Assembly: GCF_040744945.1 (NCBI RefSeq)
Contig: NZ_CP160453.1
Span: 7,874,001-7,938,000 of the forward strand
Direction: 5' to 3'
Source: Saccharothrix sp. HUAS TT1
GTDB taxonomy: Bacteria; Actinomycetota; Actinomycetes; Mycobacteriales; Pseudonocardiaceae
DNA length: 64,000 bases
Under the pieces are notes generated by a model that did no database searches, was not told the DNA's origin, and saw only the letters and a program-made list of their open reading frames with translations. Positions 1 through 9,066 of this stretch are shown piece after piece; position 1 is the stretch's first letter; each line of letters starts with the position of its first letter. The translations under genes and the position numbers were made by a program.

Positions 1-1650
1 GACGAGCTGCTGACGCCGGGCGCGATGGTGTTCAGCTTCGGGCCGGTCTACCCCGGTCCCGGCGCGCGCCGGCAGCAGGCGGAGCGGATGTGGCTGGTCG
101 CCGACAGCGCGAGGGGCGCGGTGTTCGACCGCCCCGAGTGGTGGGTGGACCAGATCCGCTCGCTGGCCCGGTTCTACCGGGGCGCCCAGTTCGGCGCCGG
201 CCCGGTCGACTTCGCCGACTACCGCACGGTGCTGCGGCTGGGCGGCGACAAGACCGAGTCGCACGTCCAGGAGACCGACACGATCTCCCGCCTGGTCTAC
301 GGCATGGCCACGGCGTACATGCTGACCGGCGACGAGGCGCACCTGGAGGTCGCCGAGCGCGGCTCGGAGTACCTGCGGGACAACCTGCGCTTCGTGGACG
401 AGACCGACGGCGCCCGGCTGGTGTACTGGTACCACGGCCTGGAGGTCGACGGCGGCAGGCAGCGCAAGCTGTTCGCCTCCGAGTTCAGCGACGACGAGCT
501 GACCGTGCCCGCCTACGAGCAGATCTACGCGCTCAGCGGGCTGGTCCAGACCTACCGGGTCACCGGCACGCCGTGGCTGCGCGACGACATCGAGGCGACG
601 GTCCGGCTGTTCGAGCGGCACTACGCCGACCCGCGGCTGGGCGGCTACTACTCGCACGTCGACCCGCTCACGCTGAGCCCGCACGCGGAGTCGCTGGGGC
701 GCAACAGGTCGAGGAAGAACTGGAACTCGGTCGGCGACCACGCCCCCGCGTACCTGTTCAACCTGTACCTGGCCACCGGCGAGCAGCGCTACCTGCGGAT
801 GCTGGAGCACACGTTCGACATGATCGTGACCCACTTCCCGGACCGGGGACCGGACGCGAGCCCGTTCGTGCGCGAGCGGTTCCACGCGGACTGGACGCCG
901 GACAAGACGTGGGGCTGGCAGCAGGACCGCGCGGTGGTGGGGCACAACCTGAAGATCGCGTGGAACCTCACGCGGATGAACGCGCTGCGCCCCAAGAACG
1001 AGTACACCCGCACGGCCGCGCGGCTGGCCGCGACCATGCCCGGCGTCGGCCGCGACCCGCGCCGGGGCGGCTGGTACGACGTGCTGGAGCGGCAGGCCCG
1101 CGACGGCAGGCACGCGTTCGTGTGGCACGACCGCAAGGCGTGGTGGCAGCAGGAGCAGGCGATCCTGGCCTACCTGGTGCTGGCGGGCGCCACCGGTGAC
1201 GCCGAGTACCTGAAGCACGCGGCCGAGGCGGAGGCGTTCTACAACGCGTTCTTCCTCGACCACGAGGACGGCGCGGTGTACTTCGCCGTCCAGGCCGCCG
1301 GCGAGCCGTACCTGCACGGCCTGGAACGGCTCAAGGGCAACCACTCGATGAGCATGTACCACTCCGCCGAGCTGTGCTATCTCGCCACCGTCTACAACAG
1401 ACTGCTGTGGCAGGGCGAACCGCTCGACCTCTGGTTCTCGCCGGACCCGGACGCGACCTTCCCGGGCGACCTGCTGCGGGTGGCGCCGGACGCGCTGCCG
1501 CGCGGTCGGGTCGTGCTGGACCGGGTCCTGGTGGACGGCAGCCCGTACCGGGACTTCGACGCGGAGAGGATGACCGTGAAGCTGCCCGGCGGCACGGCGC
1601 GGCGGACGGTCCAGGTGCGGCTGCGGCCACTGGGAGAGGACGAGCGGTGA
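1..1650 (+). CDS. AGE-family (N-acylglucosamine 2-epimerase-like) protein, 5' end outside window
   Basis: The frame is open from base 1 and the first ATG (25) has no ribosome binding site, so the gene very probably starts upstream of the window. The visible 549 codons look like an (alpha/alpha)6-barrel of the AGE/cellobiose 2-epimerase superfamily: regularly spaced aromatic and His-rich helices such as VGHNLKIAWNL, AWWQQEQAILAYLVL and GNHSMSMYHSAELCYL, which line the active site in that superfamily. It is longer than a plain epimerase (about 400 residues), with an extra N-terminal part and a short beta-rich tail after residue 470. It overlaps the GlgX start by four bases (GTGA), so the two are translationally coupled and probably act on the same glucan or oligosaccharide pool. 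The exact substrate cannot be read from the sequence. Confidence 0.75.
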   Translation, partial: DELLTPGAMVFSFGPVYPGPGARRQQAERMWLVADSARGAVFDRPEWWVDQIRSLARFYRGAQFGAGPVDFADYRTVLRLGGDKTESHVQETDTISRLVYGMATAYMLTGDEAHLEVAERGSEYLRDNLRFVDETDGARLVYWYHGLEVDGGRQRKLFASEFSDDELTVPAYEQIYALSGLVQTYRVTGTPWLRDDIEATVRLFERHYADPRLGGYYSHVDPLTLSPHAESLGRNRSRKNWNSVGDHAPAYLFNLYLATGEQRYLRMLEHTFDMIVTHFPDRGPDASPFVRERFHADWTPDKTWGWQQDRAVVGHNLKIAWNLTRMNALRPKNEYTRTAARLAATMPGVGRDPRRGGWYDVLERQARDGRHAFVWHDRKAWWQQEQAILAYLVLAGATGDAEYLKHAAEAEAFYNAFFLDHEDGAVYFAVQAAGEPYLHGLERLKGNHSMSMYHSAELCYLATVYNRLLWQGEPLDLWFSPDPDATFPGDLLRVAPDALPRGRVVLDRVLVDGSPYRDFDAERMTVKLPGGTARRTVQVRLRPLGEDER

Positions 1651-3725
1651 CGGCGACGGCGAGCGCGGCGGCGGGCCGCCTCGGCGGGCTGCGGCCCGGT
1701 CCGGGCAGCCCCACCCCGTTCGGGGCGACCCCGACGCGCGACGGCGTGAACTTCGCGGTCGCCGCGGCGCGGGCCGACCGCATGTGGCTGGTGCTGATGG
1801 ACCGCGAGGACGGCTCCGTGCTCACCGAGCTGGAGTTCCCGCCGGAGCACCGGGTCGGCGAGGTGTTCACGGTGCACGTCGCCGGGTTGGCCCCGGACGA
1901 CGCGGACTACGGGTTCCGGGTCGGGCGCGACGGCGAGCGGGGCCCGGTCCTGCTCGACCCGGACGCCCGGCTGCTGGCCGGCGGCGGCGAGTGGGGGCAG
2001 CGGCCGTCGTACCGGTCCCGGATCGCCGTGCCGGGCTTCGACTGGGGCGACGACCGGCCGCCGCGGGTGCCCGCGGCGGACCTGGTGGTGTACGAGCTGC
2101 ACGTGCGGGGTTTCACCCGGTCGGACACGTCCGGGGTGGTCGCGCCCGGGACGTTCGCGGGGTTGGCCGAGAAGATCCCGTACCTGCGGTGGCTGGGCGT
2201 GAACTGCGTCGAGCTGATGCCGGTCTTCGAGTTCGACGAGACCGACAACGTCCACGTGCACCCGGAGACGGGCGTGCCGCTGCTCAACACGTGGGGCTAC
2301 AGCCCGGTCGGGGTGTTCGCGCCGAAGGCGGGCTACGCGCACGGCGACCGGCCGGACGTGGAGCTGAAGGAGCTGGTGAAGCAGCTGCACGCGGCGGGCA
2401 TCGAGGTGGTGCTGGACGTGGTGTTCAACCACACGTCCGAGGGCGACCACCGCGGCCCGACGCTGTCGCTGCGCGGCCTGGACGAGTCCTCCTACTACCT
2501 GCTGGACGAGTCGGGCAGGCACCGCAACTTCAGCGGCGCCGGCAACACCCTCAACGCCAACCACCCGCTGGTGCGGGAGTGGGTGGTGCGCAGCCTGCGG
2601 CACTGGGTGCACGAGTACCACGTGGACGGGTTCCGGTTCGACCTCGCCTCGGTGCTCACCCGCGGTCGCGACGGCGCGCCGCTGGCCGACCCGCCGCTCG
2701 TGGCGGCGCTGGCCGCCGACCCGGTGCTCGCCGGGACGAGGCTGATCGCCGAGGCGTGGGACGCGGGCGGCCTGTACCAGGTCGGCGCCTTCCCGCACTA
2801 CGGCCGGTGGATGGAGTGGAACGGTCGTTACCGGGACGCGCTGCGGGCGTTCCTGGTCGGGCGGGAGGGCACGACCGGTGACGTGGCCACCCGGCTCGTC
2901 GGGTCGCCGGACCTCTACAGCGGGCGCGGCGCCACCGCGTCGGTCAACTTCGTGACCTGTCACGACGGGTTCACGCTGGCCGACTGGGCGTCCTACGACC
3001 ACAAGCACAACCACCTCAACGGCGAGGACGGCCGCGACGGCGAGGACCACAACACCAGCTGGAACGGCGGCGCCGAGGGACCGACCGACGACCCGGGCGT
3101 GCTGGCGGTGCGGGCCAGGCAGGTGCGCAACGCGCTGTTGCTGCTGCTCACCAGCCGGGGCGTGCCGATGCTGCTGGCCGGCGACGAGTTCGGCCGGTCG
3201 CAGGGCGGCAACAACAACGCCTACCCGCACGACGGTCCGCGGACCTGGGTGGACTGGTCGCTGGCCGACCGCAACCGGGACCTGGTCGAGTTCACCCGCG
3301 CCTGCCTCCGGTTCCGGCGGGAGCACCCGGTGCTACGGCGTGCCGAACACCCGCACGGCGAATCCACACCGGACGGCGGCTACCCGCCGGTGAGCTGGCA
3401 CGGTGAGCAGCCGTGGCAGCCGGACTGGTCGCCGGGCTCGCACCTGGTGATCGCCATGATGCACGATCCGAATCCGGAGGGTCCCGGATTGTCGGATCGT
3501 TTGGATACTGTGGTCGTGGCCGCGAACTCCGGTCCAGAGGACAAAGAAGTGGCACTCCCCCAGCCACCCGCCGACAGCACCTGGCGCGTCTTCGCCAACA
3601 CCGGGTTCGCCCAGCCGCTCGACGCCGCGACGACGCTGCGCGACGGCCACGTCCTGCGCGTCCCAGCGCGGTCCGTTGCCGTGCTGTGGGCACACACACC
3701 GTCCCAGGAGGAGGGTTCGAGATGA
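1647..3725 (+). CDS. glgX: GlgX-type glycogen debranching enzyme (isoamylase, GH13_11)
   Basis: Predicted to hydrolyse alpha-1,6 branch points of phosphorylase-trimmed glycogen in the cytoplasm. The 692-residue protein has an N-terminal CBM48/isoamylase domain (about 20-130) followed by a GH13 barrel. All four GH13 regions are visible: DVVFNH (257-262), GFRFD with nucleophile Asp332, LIAEAW with acid/base Glu369, and TCHD (His439-Asp440). The length is normal for GlgX. The GTG start at 1647 overlaps the TGA of the preceding gene and follows a GGGAGAGGA ribosome site; its own TGA overlaps the next ATG, so three genes form one coupled operon. TreX-type debranching in trehalose synthesis is an alternative role, but no treY or treZ is visible. 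Confidence 0.95.
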   Translation: MTATASAAAGRLGGLRPGPGSPTPFGATPTRDGVNFAVAAARADRMWLVLMDREDGSVLTELEFPPEHRVGEVFTVHVAGLAPDDADYGFRVGRDGERGPVLLDPDARLLAGGGEWGQRPSYRSRIAVPGFDWGDDRPPRVPAADLVVYELHVRGFTRSDTSGVVAPGTFAGLAEKIPYLRWLGVNCVELMPVFEFDETDNVHVHPETGVPLLNTWGYSPVGVFAPKAGYAHGDRPDVELKELVKQLHAAGIEVVLDVVFNHTSEGDHRGPTLSLRGLDESSYYLLDESGRHRNFSGAGNTLNANHPLVREWVVRSLRHWVHEYHVDGFRFDLASVLTRGRDGAPLADPPLVAALAADPVLAGTRLIAEAWDAGGLYQVGAFPHYGRWMEWNGRYRDALRAFLVGREGTTGDVATRLVGSPDLYSGRGATASVNFVTCHDGFTLADWASYDHKHNHLNGEDGRDGEDHNTSWNGGAEGPTDDPGVLAVRARQVRNALLLLLTSRGVPMLLAGDEFGRSQGGNNNAYPHDGPRTWVDWSLADRNRDLVEFTRACLRFRREHPVLRRAEHPHGESTPDGGYPPVSWHGEQPWQPDWSPGSHLVIAMMHDPNPEGPGLSDRLDTVVVAANSGPEDKEVALPQPPADSTWRVFANTGFAQPLDAATTLRDGHVLRVPARSVAVLWAHTPSQEEGSR

Positions 3726-4030
3726 GCACTTCGGTCTACTCGGGTTCGAACGGTGGATCGACCACGGTCCACTTGGCAGGCGAGGTGGACGACGAGGCGC
3801 TGCCCCGTCTGCGCGACCTGCTCGACCAGCTCGGCGGCGGGCAGGTGCGCCGCCTGGTGATCGAGATGCGCGAGGTCACCGGCATGTCGCCGGTCGCCGT
3901 GCGCGCCATCGTGTACGCCCAGCAGCGGCTGCCCGCGGGCGCCGAGGTCATCGTGGTCGGCGCCCGACCGCCGGTGGCGGCCGCGCTGGCGCTGGGCGGG
4001 TTGGGGGGCACCGCGACCCTGGCCGGCTAG
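3722..4030 (+). CDS. STAS-domain protein (anti-anti-sigma factor-like)
   Basis: A 102-residue single STAS domain: beta strands around TVHLAGEVDDEALPRLRDLL, the core strand RRLVIEMREVTGMSP and the helix after it. In SpoIIAA-type antagonists the serine after the core strand (here Ser in TGMSPVAV) is the phosphorylation site, so this could be a regulated anti-anti-sigma factor, but no partner anti-sigma kinase is adjacent. ATG overlaps the glgX stop (ATGA), so it is co-translated with carbohydrate genes. A strong stem-loop follows directly. Function in the operon is unknown. Confidence 0.8.
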   Translation: MSTSVYSGSNGGSTTVHLAGEVDDEALPRLRDLLDQLGGGQVRRLVIEMREVTGMSPVAVRAIVYAQQRLPAGAEVIVVGARPPVAAALALGGLGGTATLAG

Positions 4031-4046
4031 TCATCGCCCGGATCAC

Positions 4047-4069
4047 GTCGCGGCACGGGGTGCCGCGAC
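4047..4069 (+). terminator. Stem-loop terminator after STAS gene
   Basis: A perfect 10-bp stem (GTCGCGGCAC / GTGCCGCGAC) with a 3-base GGG loop lies 17 bases after the stop codon. There is no U-tract, which is usual for actinomycete terminators. Confidence 0.6.
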
Positions 4070-4101
4070 AGGGCCAAGACAAGAAACTTGGGGGAGTTCT
4101 G

Positions 4102-5292
4102 GTGGAGTTGCAGACGCATTTAGCTGGCGGTGCGCGAGCGTTCGCGCACCGGATGTTCCAGTCCATGCCGCGGGCGGACCAGCGGCGTTGGGCCGAGATC
4201 TACCTGTCCGGCCTGGTCAACGCGGTCGGGCGCAAGTCCATCAGCAAGATCGCCGAGCTGGCGGGTGGCGGTTCCGCCGTCCAGTCGCTGCAGCAGTTCG
4301 TCAACCAGAGCCCGTGGGACTGGCAGCCGGTGCGCGAAGCGCTGGCGCTGTACCTCGCGGAGCGGTTGCCGGTGCGGGCTTGGTTGATCGGGTACGCGGT
4401 CATCCACAAGCGCGGCGACCACTCGGTGGGGGTCGAGCGCCGGTTCGTGCGAGACGCGGGACGCCTGGTCAACTGCCAACTGGGGTTGAGCCTGCAACTG
4501 GACGTCGACGAGACCGCGGTGCCGGTCAACTGGCGGATCCTGCTGTCGAGGAAGTGGACCGACGACGCGGAGCGGCGTCGTCGCACGCGGATCCCGGAGC
4601 ACGAGGGCCGGATCTGCGAACGCGAGCACATACTGGGGATGCTCGACGAGCTGACCGCGTTGCGGGTGCCTGCCGCGCCGGTGGTGTTCGACGCCACCGA
4701 CCTGCCCGACACGCTCGGCCTGCTCGACGACTTGACCGATCGCGGACTGGGGTACGTGATCGGCGTCAAAGGGGACGAACGCATCTTGGCCGAGCCGCAC
4801 CTGCGTGCGGTGATGGCGACCAGGCAGGCGGACCAGGGGATCAGGCGCCGGGCGTTGAGCCCGTCGGAGATCCTGCGCGGCTGGCGGGAGCACCCGTCGT
4901 CGCACCGCGTCTGGCCGCAGCTGACCGGGCGCGGCGCGGGCCGCGTGCAGGTCCGCGCGGCGTCGGCGCGGCTGGTCGACACGAGCAGGCGCAAGGGCTC
5001 ACCGGTGAGGCTGGTGGCCGAGCGCCCGCTGGGCAGCACCGCCCCGACGAGGTACTGGATCACCAACCTGGTGGACCGCCCGGTGCCCGAGCTGTTCGAC
5101 CTGATCACCCGGAAGGACCGAGCGGACGCGAACGCGGCTCAGGACCCCTACGGCCTGCACGACTTCGAAGGCCGCAGCTACCAGGGTTGGCACCACCACA
5201 TGACGATGGTGTCGGTGGCCCACGCGTACGCCCTGCTCACCGGCGCGCGCACGGCCGACGACTACCTGCCGTCGGAGAACGCCACCTCGTGA
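4102..5292 (+). CDS. IS701-type transposase homologue, first catalytic Asp missing (probably domesticated)
   Basis: A 396-residue protein collinear with IS701-family DDE transposases: the N-terminal RADQRRWAEIYLSGL and QQFVNQSPWDWQPV segments, NCQLGLSL and a C-terminal EGRSYQGWHHH motif are all retained. The canonical DDTGFPK motif, which carries the first catalytic Asp, is replaced here by GYAVIHK (98-104), while the second Asp (VVFDAT, 197) and Glu356 remain. It should therefore be unable to transpose. The frame is intact over its full length. GTG at 4102 follows a GGGGGAG site at proper spacing, and a perfect hairpin ends the gene. I see no terminal inverted repeats or target duplication. 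This looks like a conserved, exapted gene (perhaps DNA-binding), not a recent insertion. Confidence 0.85.
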   Translation: MELQTHLAGGARAFAHRMFQSMPRADQRRWAEIYLSGLVNAVGRKSISKIAELAGGGSAVQSLQQFVNQSPWDWQPVREALALYLAERLPVRAWLIGYAVIHKRGDHSVGVERRFVRDAGRLVNCQLGLSLQLDVDETAVPVNWRILLSRKWTDDAERRRRTRIPEHEGRICEREHILGMLDELTALRVPAAPVVFDATDLPDTLGLLDDLTDRGLGYVIGVKGDERILAEPHLRAVMATRQADQGIRRRALSPSEILRGWREHPSSHRVWPQLTGRGAGRVQVRAASARLVDTSRRKGSPVRLVAERPLGSTAPTRYWITNLVDRPVPELFDLITRKDRADANAAQDPYGLHDFEGRSYQGWHHHMTMVSVAHAYALLTGARTADDYLPSENATS

Positions 5293-5297
5293 CCGCC

Positions 5298-5332
5298 CGG
5301 GTAGCCCGCCACAGCCGGTGGCGGGCTACCCG
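5298..5332 (+). terminator. Strong stem-loop terminator
   Basis: A perfect 15-bp stem (5298-5312 with 5318-5332) and 5-base loop starts 6 bases after the transposase-like stop. It probably also serves the converging Ogt gene side. Confidence 0.8.
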
Positions 5333-5464
5333 CTCGTCGCCCGCGCCGGTGTGGGACGAGGGCGGTCGGTCCCTCAGGCGGGCTGCCGCCGTGCCGTGAA
5401 GGCGGTGAACTCCACCCGCTGGACCGCCGACCACGCGATCCGGGAGGCGCCGGTAGCACCTCCC

Positions 5465-5968
5465 TCACCAGGCGTGCGTGCCGTTCTCGAAGCCGAGCAG
5501 CATCCGCTTGCGCTCGATGCCGCCGCCGTAGCCGGTCAGGCTGCCCGACGAGCCGACGACCCGGTGGCACGGCACGATGATGCTGATCGGGTTCTTGCCG
5601 TTGGCCAGCCCGACCGCGCGGGACGCGGTGGGCCGGCCGATCCGGGCCGCCAGCTCGCCGTAGGAGACCGTTTCCCCGTGGGGGATCTCCTTGAGCGCTT
5701 CCCACACCGTCCGCTGGAACGGCGTGCCGGCCATGGCCAGCGGCAGGTCGAACTCCGTCCGCTTGCCGGCGAAGTACTCGTCGAGCTGGACCACCACCTC
5801 GTCGAAGACCTCGGCGTCGCGGGGGCCGAACGTCTCGAAGGCCGGCCGGTGGCGGTGTTCACGCATGTAGAGACCGGCGAGCACGCCGTCTCGCGCGACC
5901 AGGGTGATCTCGCCCACCGGGCTGTCGACCACCGTGTGCACGGCGACTGGTGTTGACATGCGGGTCAT
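5465..5968 (-). CDS. ogt: Methylated-DNA-[protein]-cysteine S-methyltransferase
   Basis: Suicide DNA repair protein that transfers the methyl group from O6-methylguanine to its own cysteine. The 167-residue protein has the N-terminal ribonuclease-H-like domain and the C-terminal active-site domain with [22 protein letters not shown], the arginine-finger region [10 protein letters not shown] and the acceptor motif PCHRVV (Cys134). The start at 5968 overlaps the TGA of the ATP-grasp gene (ATGA), so it is the distal gene of a two-gene operon; a second ATG three codons later is possible. The length is normal. Confidence 0.95.
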   Translation of the reverse strand: MTRMSTPVAVHTVVDSPVGEITLVARDGVLAGLYMREHRHRPAFETFGPRDAEVFDEVVVQLDEYFAGKRTEFDLPLAMAGTPFQRTVWEALKEIPHGETVSYGELAARIGRPTASRAVGLANGKNPISIIVPCHRVVGSSGSLTGYGGGIERKRMLLGFENGTHAW

Positions 5969-7215
5969 TCTGCCGCGCGCACCTCGACCTTGATCGTCTC
6001 GGCCGCCGCTTCGGCGAGCTTCGCCGCCTCGCCGGGGGTGCCCGCCACCACCGTCACCGAGCCGGCCCGGTCCCACGAGCTGCGCAGCTCGCGGACGGAC
6101 TCGCCGGGGCTCACCGACACCGACGCGTGCAGCACGCCCGGCATCGCCGACGCCTCCTCCACCCCGGTCACCGACACGACCTCGCCGGGCTCGGACTGGA
6201 GGAAGCGCACCGACGCGGCGCGCTCGGCCCGGGACGGCAGCGCGCCCGGCTCCTCGCCGCGCATGATCTCGTAGTAGCGCTCGGCCAGCGGGAACCGGTA
6301 CGCCTCGTCGATCAGCCAGGTGATGCCGTCGCCGGGGAACCGGCCCGCGCACTCGACCAGGTGCGGCACGCCGTCGGACAGGATCCACTCGCAGTGCGCG
6401 ATCCCGGTGCCGAAGCCGACCGCCCGCAGCACCGCCTCGGTGCCGCCGGTCAGCAGCGCGGCCGTGTCGTCGGCCACGTCGGCGGGCACGACGTGGCCCA
6501 GCTCGATCGGCCGCGGGCCGGGGAACAGGGTCTTCTCGGTGATGTTGGTGAACAGCGGCACGCCGTCCCGGACCAGCATCTCCACGCTGTACTCGTGCCC
6601 GCTGACGAACGCCTCGACCAGCATCCGCAGCGGCATCACCCGGTCCGGCACCAGGAGGCCCTCGTCCTGGCCCTCCACGCACTCCCGCCAGGCCGCGTCG
6701 ACCTCGGCCGGGTCGTGCAGCACCTTCGTGCCGAGCGACGCCTGCCGGTTCGCGGGCTTGAGCACCACCCGGCCGGGGTGCGCGGCCATGAACGCCCGCA
6801 CGTCGTCGGGCGAGTCCACCGCCGTCGACGCCGGGTTGGCGACGCCCGCCGCCCGGGTCACCCGGCGCAGCAGCTCCTTGTCCCGGAGCAGCTGGGCCGC
6901 GCCGGTGGTCGCGCCCGGCCGCCCGTAGCGCTCGGCGAGCCGCGCGGCGAACGGCGTCGCGTACTCCAGCAGCGGCACGACGTAGGCCGGGTCGAGGTCG
7001 GGGTGGGCGTTGTAGAACTCGTCCGCCGCGCCCGGCAGCTGGTACTCCCACGGGATGAGCTCGCGCAGCATCGGCGCGCCCGCCATCTTCGCCCCGATGT
7101 CGCGCTTGCGGATGACGTCCGGCTCGTCCACGAGGATCATCGACCCGTCCTCGAACTCGGGACGGGTGGGCAGCGGCGGCAGGAAGCCGATGATGATCAC
7201 CGGTCGTGCGGTCAT
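5965..7215 (-). CDS. ATP-grasp domain carboxylate-amine ligase-like protein
   Basis: A 416-residue ATP-grasp enzyme. Visible elements are the lysine strand [17 protein letters not shown], the [15 protein letters not shown] strand of the grasp fold and the metal-binding [13 protein letters not shown] near residue 310, plus a small C-terminal beta domain. Such enzymes activate a carboxylate as acyl-phosphate and join it to an amine or thiol (BacD-like dipeptide ligases, or carbamoyl-phosphate-synthase-like proteins). The start has a GAGGGAG ribosome site. It is coupled to ogt. The substrate is unknown; a role in modifying a metabolite or making a dipeptide is inference. Confidence 0.8.
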   Translation of the reverse strand: MTARPVIIIGFLPPLPTRPEFEDGSMILVDEPDVIRKRDIGAKMAGAPMLRELIPWEYQLPGAADEFYNAHPDLDPAYVVPLLEYATPFAARLAERYGRPGATTGAAQLLRDKELLRRVTRAAGVANPASTAVDSPDDVRAFMAAHPGRVVLKPANRQASLGTKVLHDPAEVDAAWRECVEGQDEGLLVPDRVMPLRMLVEAFVSGHEYSVEMLVRDGVPLFTNITEKTLFPGPRPIELGHVVPADVADDTAALLTGGTEAVLRAVGFGTGIAHCEWILSDGVPHLVECAGRFPGDGITWLIDEAYRFPLAERYYEIMRGEEPGALPSRAERAASVRFLQSEPGEVVSVTGVEEASAMPGVLHASVSVSPGESVRELRSSWDRAGSVTVVAGTPGEAAKLAEAAAETIKVEVRAAE

Positions 7216-7434
7216 GGTCTCCCTCTCGGAGGTCGTTCGGGTGGGGTTGACTATCGCGTGGCGCCGAACGCCGGGGGGAAGCGGGTCCGCCGGGCCGGCG
7301 CCGATCGCCGACCCGTCGACCTCGGCCTGATCGGCAGTTCGCCGGTTCCCGGCGGGGGAAAGGTGTCCGGGTCGTCGCGTGGAATTCCCGCGAGCCGCGG
7401 GATCAATTCCGTCGCGCTTCCGGCACTACCGCAG

Positions 7435-8769
7435 TCAAGCCGACGACACGGTTGATCGGTAGTGCCGTCCGGTCGTGACAATCAATTCCTGGCGCGCCGC
7501 TCGGCGCACCTGGTGACCGACGCCGCGCAGCTCCAGCGCGTAGGCGCGGGCCAGCGGGTCGAGCCGGTAGGCGCCCGGCCGGCCGGCGCCGCGCAGCAGC
7601 CCGACGTCGGCCAGCTCGTACACCGGCTCGTCGTCGGCGAACGCGGCGGGCACGACCGGCTCGTCGGCCGGCCGCTGGGCGAGCTGGTGCAGCACGGTCT
7701 TGGCCACGTCGCCGAGCCCGAGGTAGGCCGACTGGTAGGACTCCCGCACCGACAGGTCGCCGACCCGCAGCCAGTCCAGCAGCGCGCCCGGCCCGGTCAG
7801 CCTGCCGAGGACCCGGCTCACCGGGACGTCCGGCCTGGCGGCGAGCTTGCGCGCGGCGATGTCCAGCGCCTGCGGCAGGTCGCCGCACAGCCGGGCGAGC
7901 CGGTCGCAGTCCTCCGGTTCGGCCTGGCCCGCGTCCGCGAGCATGGCGATGGCCTCCGCCCTGGACGGCACGTCCAGCCGCAGCCGGCGCACGTCGCGCA
8001 GGCCGTGCAACGGCGTCCGGCTGACCACGACGGTGGTGGTGCGGGCGCTCTCCACCAGCAGCGGGCGGACCTGCCGCTCGTCGCGGACGTTGTCCAGCAG
8101 CACCACCAGCCTGCGCTCGGCGATCAACGACCGGTACAGGCCGCCCTGCTGGTCGACGGCTTCCGGCAGGTGCTCGACCGGCACGCCGAGGGCGCGCAGG
8201 AAGCCGTCGAGCACGACGCGCGCGCCCGCCTCGCCCGGCTCCAGCGGTCCGAGGTCGACGTAGAGCTGGCCGTCCACCGCGGCGGCGGCCAGCCGGTGGG
8301 CGTGGTGCAGCGCGAGCTGGCTCTTGCCGACGCCGGCCGGGCCGCTGATCACCACGGGCGTGGCCGGTTCCGCGGCGAGCAGCCGCAGCTCGCCCACCCG
8401 GCCGACGAAGCCGCGCGGCCTCATCGGGAGCTGCGCCGGGCGCGGGAAGCACGATCGCGCCACCACCGGCTCGTCCCGGCCGAGCGCGGCGCTCGCCTCG
8501 GGACCGAGCCCGCTGGAGACCTCCAGCCACCGACGACGCCACTGCTCGCGGTCGCCCCCGCAGGCCGCCGCGAACGCGAGCGTCACCTGGAGCGTCGGCA
8601 TCCGGTGACCGCTGGCCGCGCTGGACAGCACCGACGACGAGTACAGCGCGGCTCGACCCATGTCCCGGTAGGTCGGGTTCCCCGCTCGTGCGCGCAGCCG
8701 CCTCAGCTCGCTCGCGAAGGTCGCGACCGCTCCGGACGAGGCGTCGACAGGTTTTTCCGGTCTACCCAT
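7435..8769 (-). CDS. HTH-STAND (NB-ARC) regulatory ATPase
   Basis: A 444-residue protein with an N-terminal XRE-like helix-turn-helix (about 15-85) and a STAND/NB-ARC ATPase: Walker A GPAGVGKS (143-150), Walker B LVVLLDNV (221-228) and a GLPL-like CGDLPQAL near 287, followed by a short winged-helix-like tail. This is the architecture of many actinomycete pathway regulators (AfsR relatives without SARP domain and without TPR sensor). ATG at 8769 is preferred because the upstream in-frame stretch is Cys/Ser-rich junk and a GAGAGGAAGGG site lies before it. It reads away from the MFS gene. The ligand is unknown. Confidence 0.8.
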   Translation of the reverse strand: MGRPEKPVDASSGAVATFASELRRLRARAGNPTYRDMGRAALYSSSVLSSAASGHRMPTLQVTLAFAAACGGDREQWRRRWLEVSSGLGPEASAALGRDEPVVARSCFPRPAQLPMRPRGFVGRVGELRLLAAEPATPVVISGPAGVGKSQLALHHAHRLAAAAVDGQLYVDLGPLEPGEAGARVVLDGFLRALGVPVEHLPEAVDQQGGLYRSLIAERRLVVLLDNVRDERQVRPLLVESARTTTVVVSRTPLHGLRDVRRLRLDVPSRAEAIAMLADAGQAEPEDCDRLARLCGDLPQALDIAARKLAARPDVPVSRVLGRLTGPGALLDWLRVGDLSVRESYQSAYLGLGDVAKTVLHQLAQRPADEPVVPAAFADDEPVYELADVGLLRGAGRPGAYRLDPLARAYALELRGVGHQVRRAARQELIVTTGRHYRSTVSSA

Positions 8770-9015
8770 CCCCGACAGACCCTTCCTCTCCCATGTGCGG
8801 GCACAGCATGAATAAGGGGCGGTCGTTCCGGCTACCGCCGATCGGACGACCATAGGGTTTGAATATGACTGGTCCAGCAGAACCGTAACGTCCGACCCGG
8901 AGCCATTTTGTGACACAACGTCGCGACCCGGGCGCGGCGCGTTGCGATCATTTTTGAACGTACCGGAAAACCCCTGAGAAAATGATCTGCGCCACCCTTG
9001 GGAACCCTTGACGCC

Positions 9016-9050
9016 GACCGGCCCGGCAGGTGTCGCCCGCCGGGCCGGTC
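9016..9050 (-). terminator. Stem-loop terminator after MFS gene
   Basis: A 12-bp perfect stem (GACCGGCCCGGC / GCCGGGCCGGTC) with an 11-base loop lies 17 bases beyond the MFS stop codon. The rest of 8770-9066 contains the upstream region of the HTH-STAND gene; I see no gene there. Confidence 0.65.
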
Positions 9051-9066
9051 GCGCGGGTGGGGTCGG

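Noticed and set aside
4030..5400. Intact IS element with terminal inverted repeats
   Set aside because: The hairpins at 4047-4069 and 5298-5332 are each self-complementary, not repeats of each other, and no target duplication is visible.
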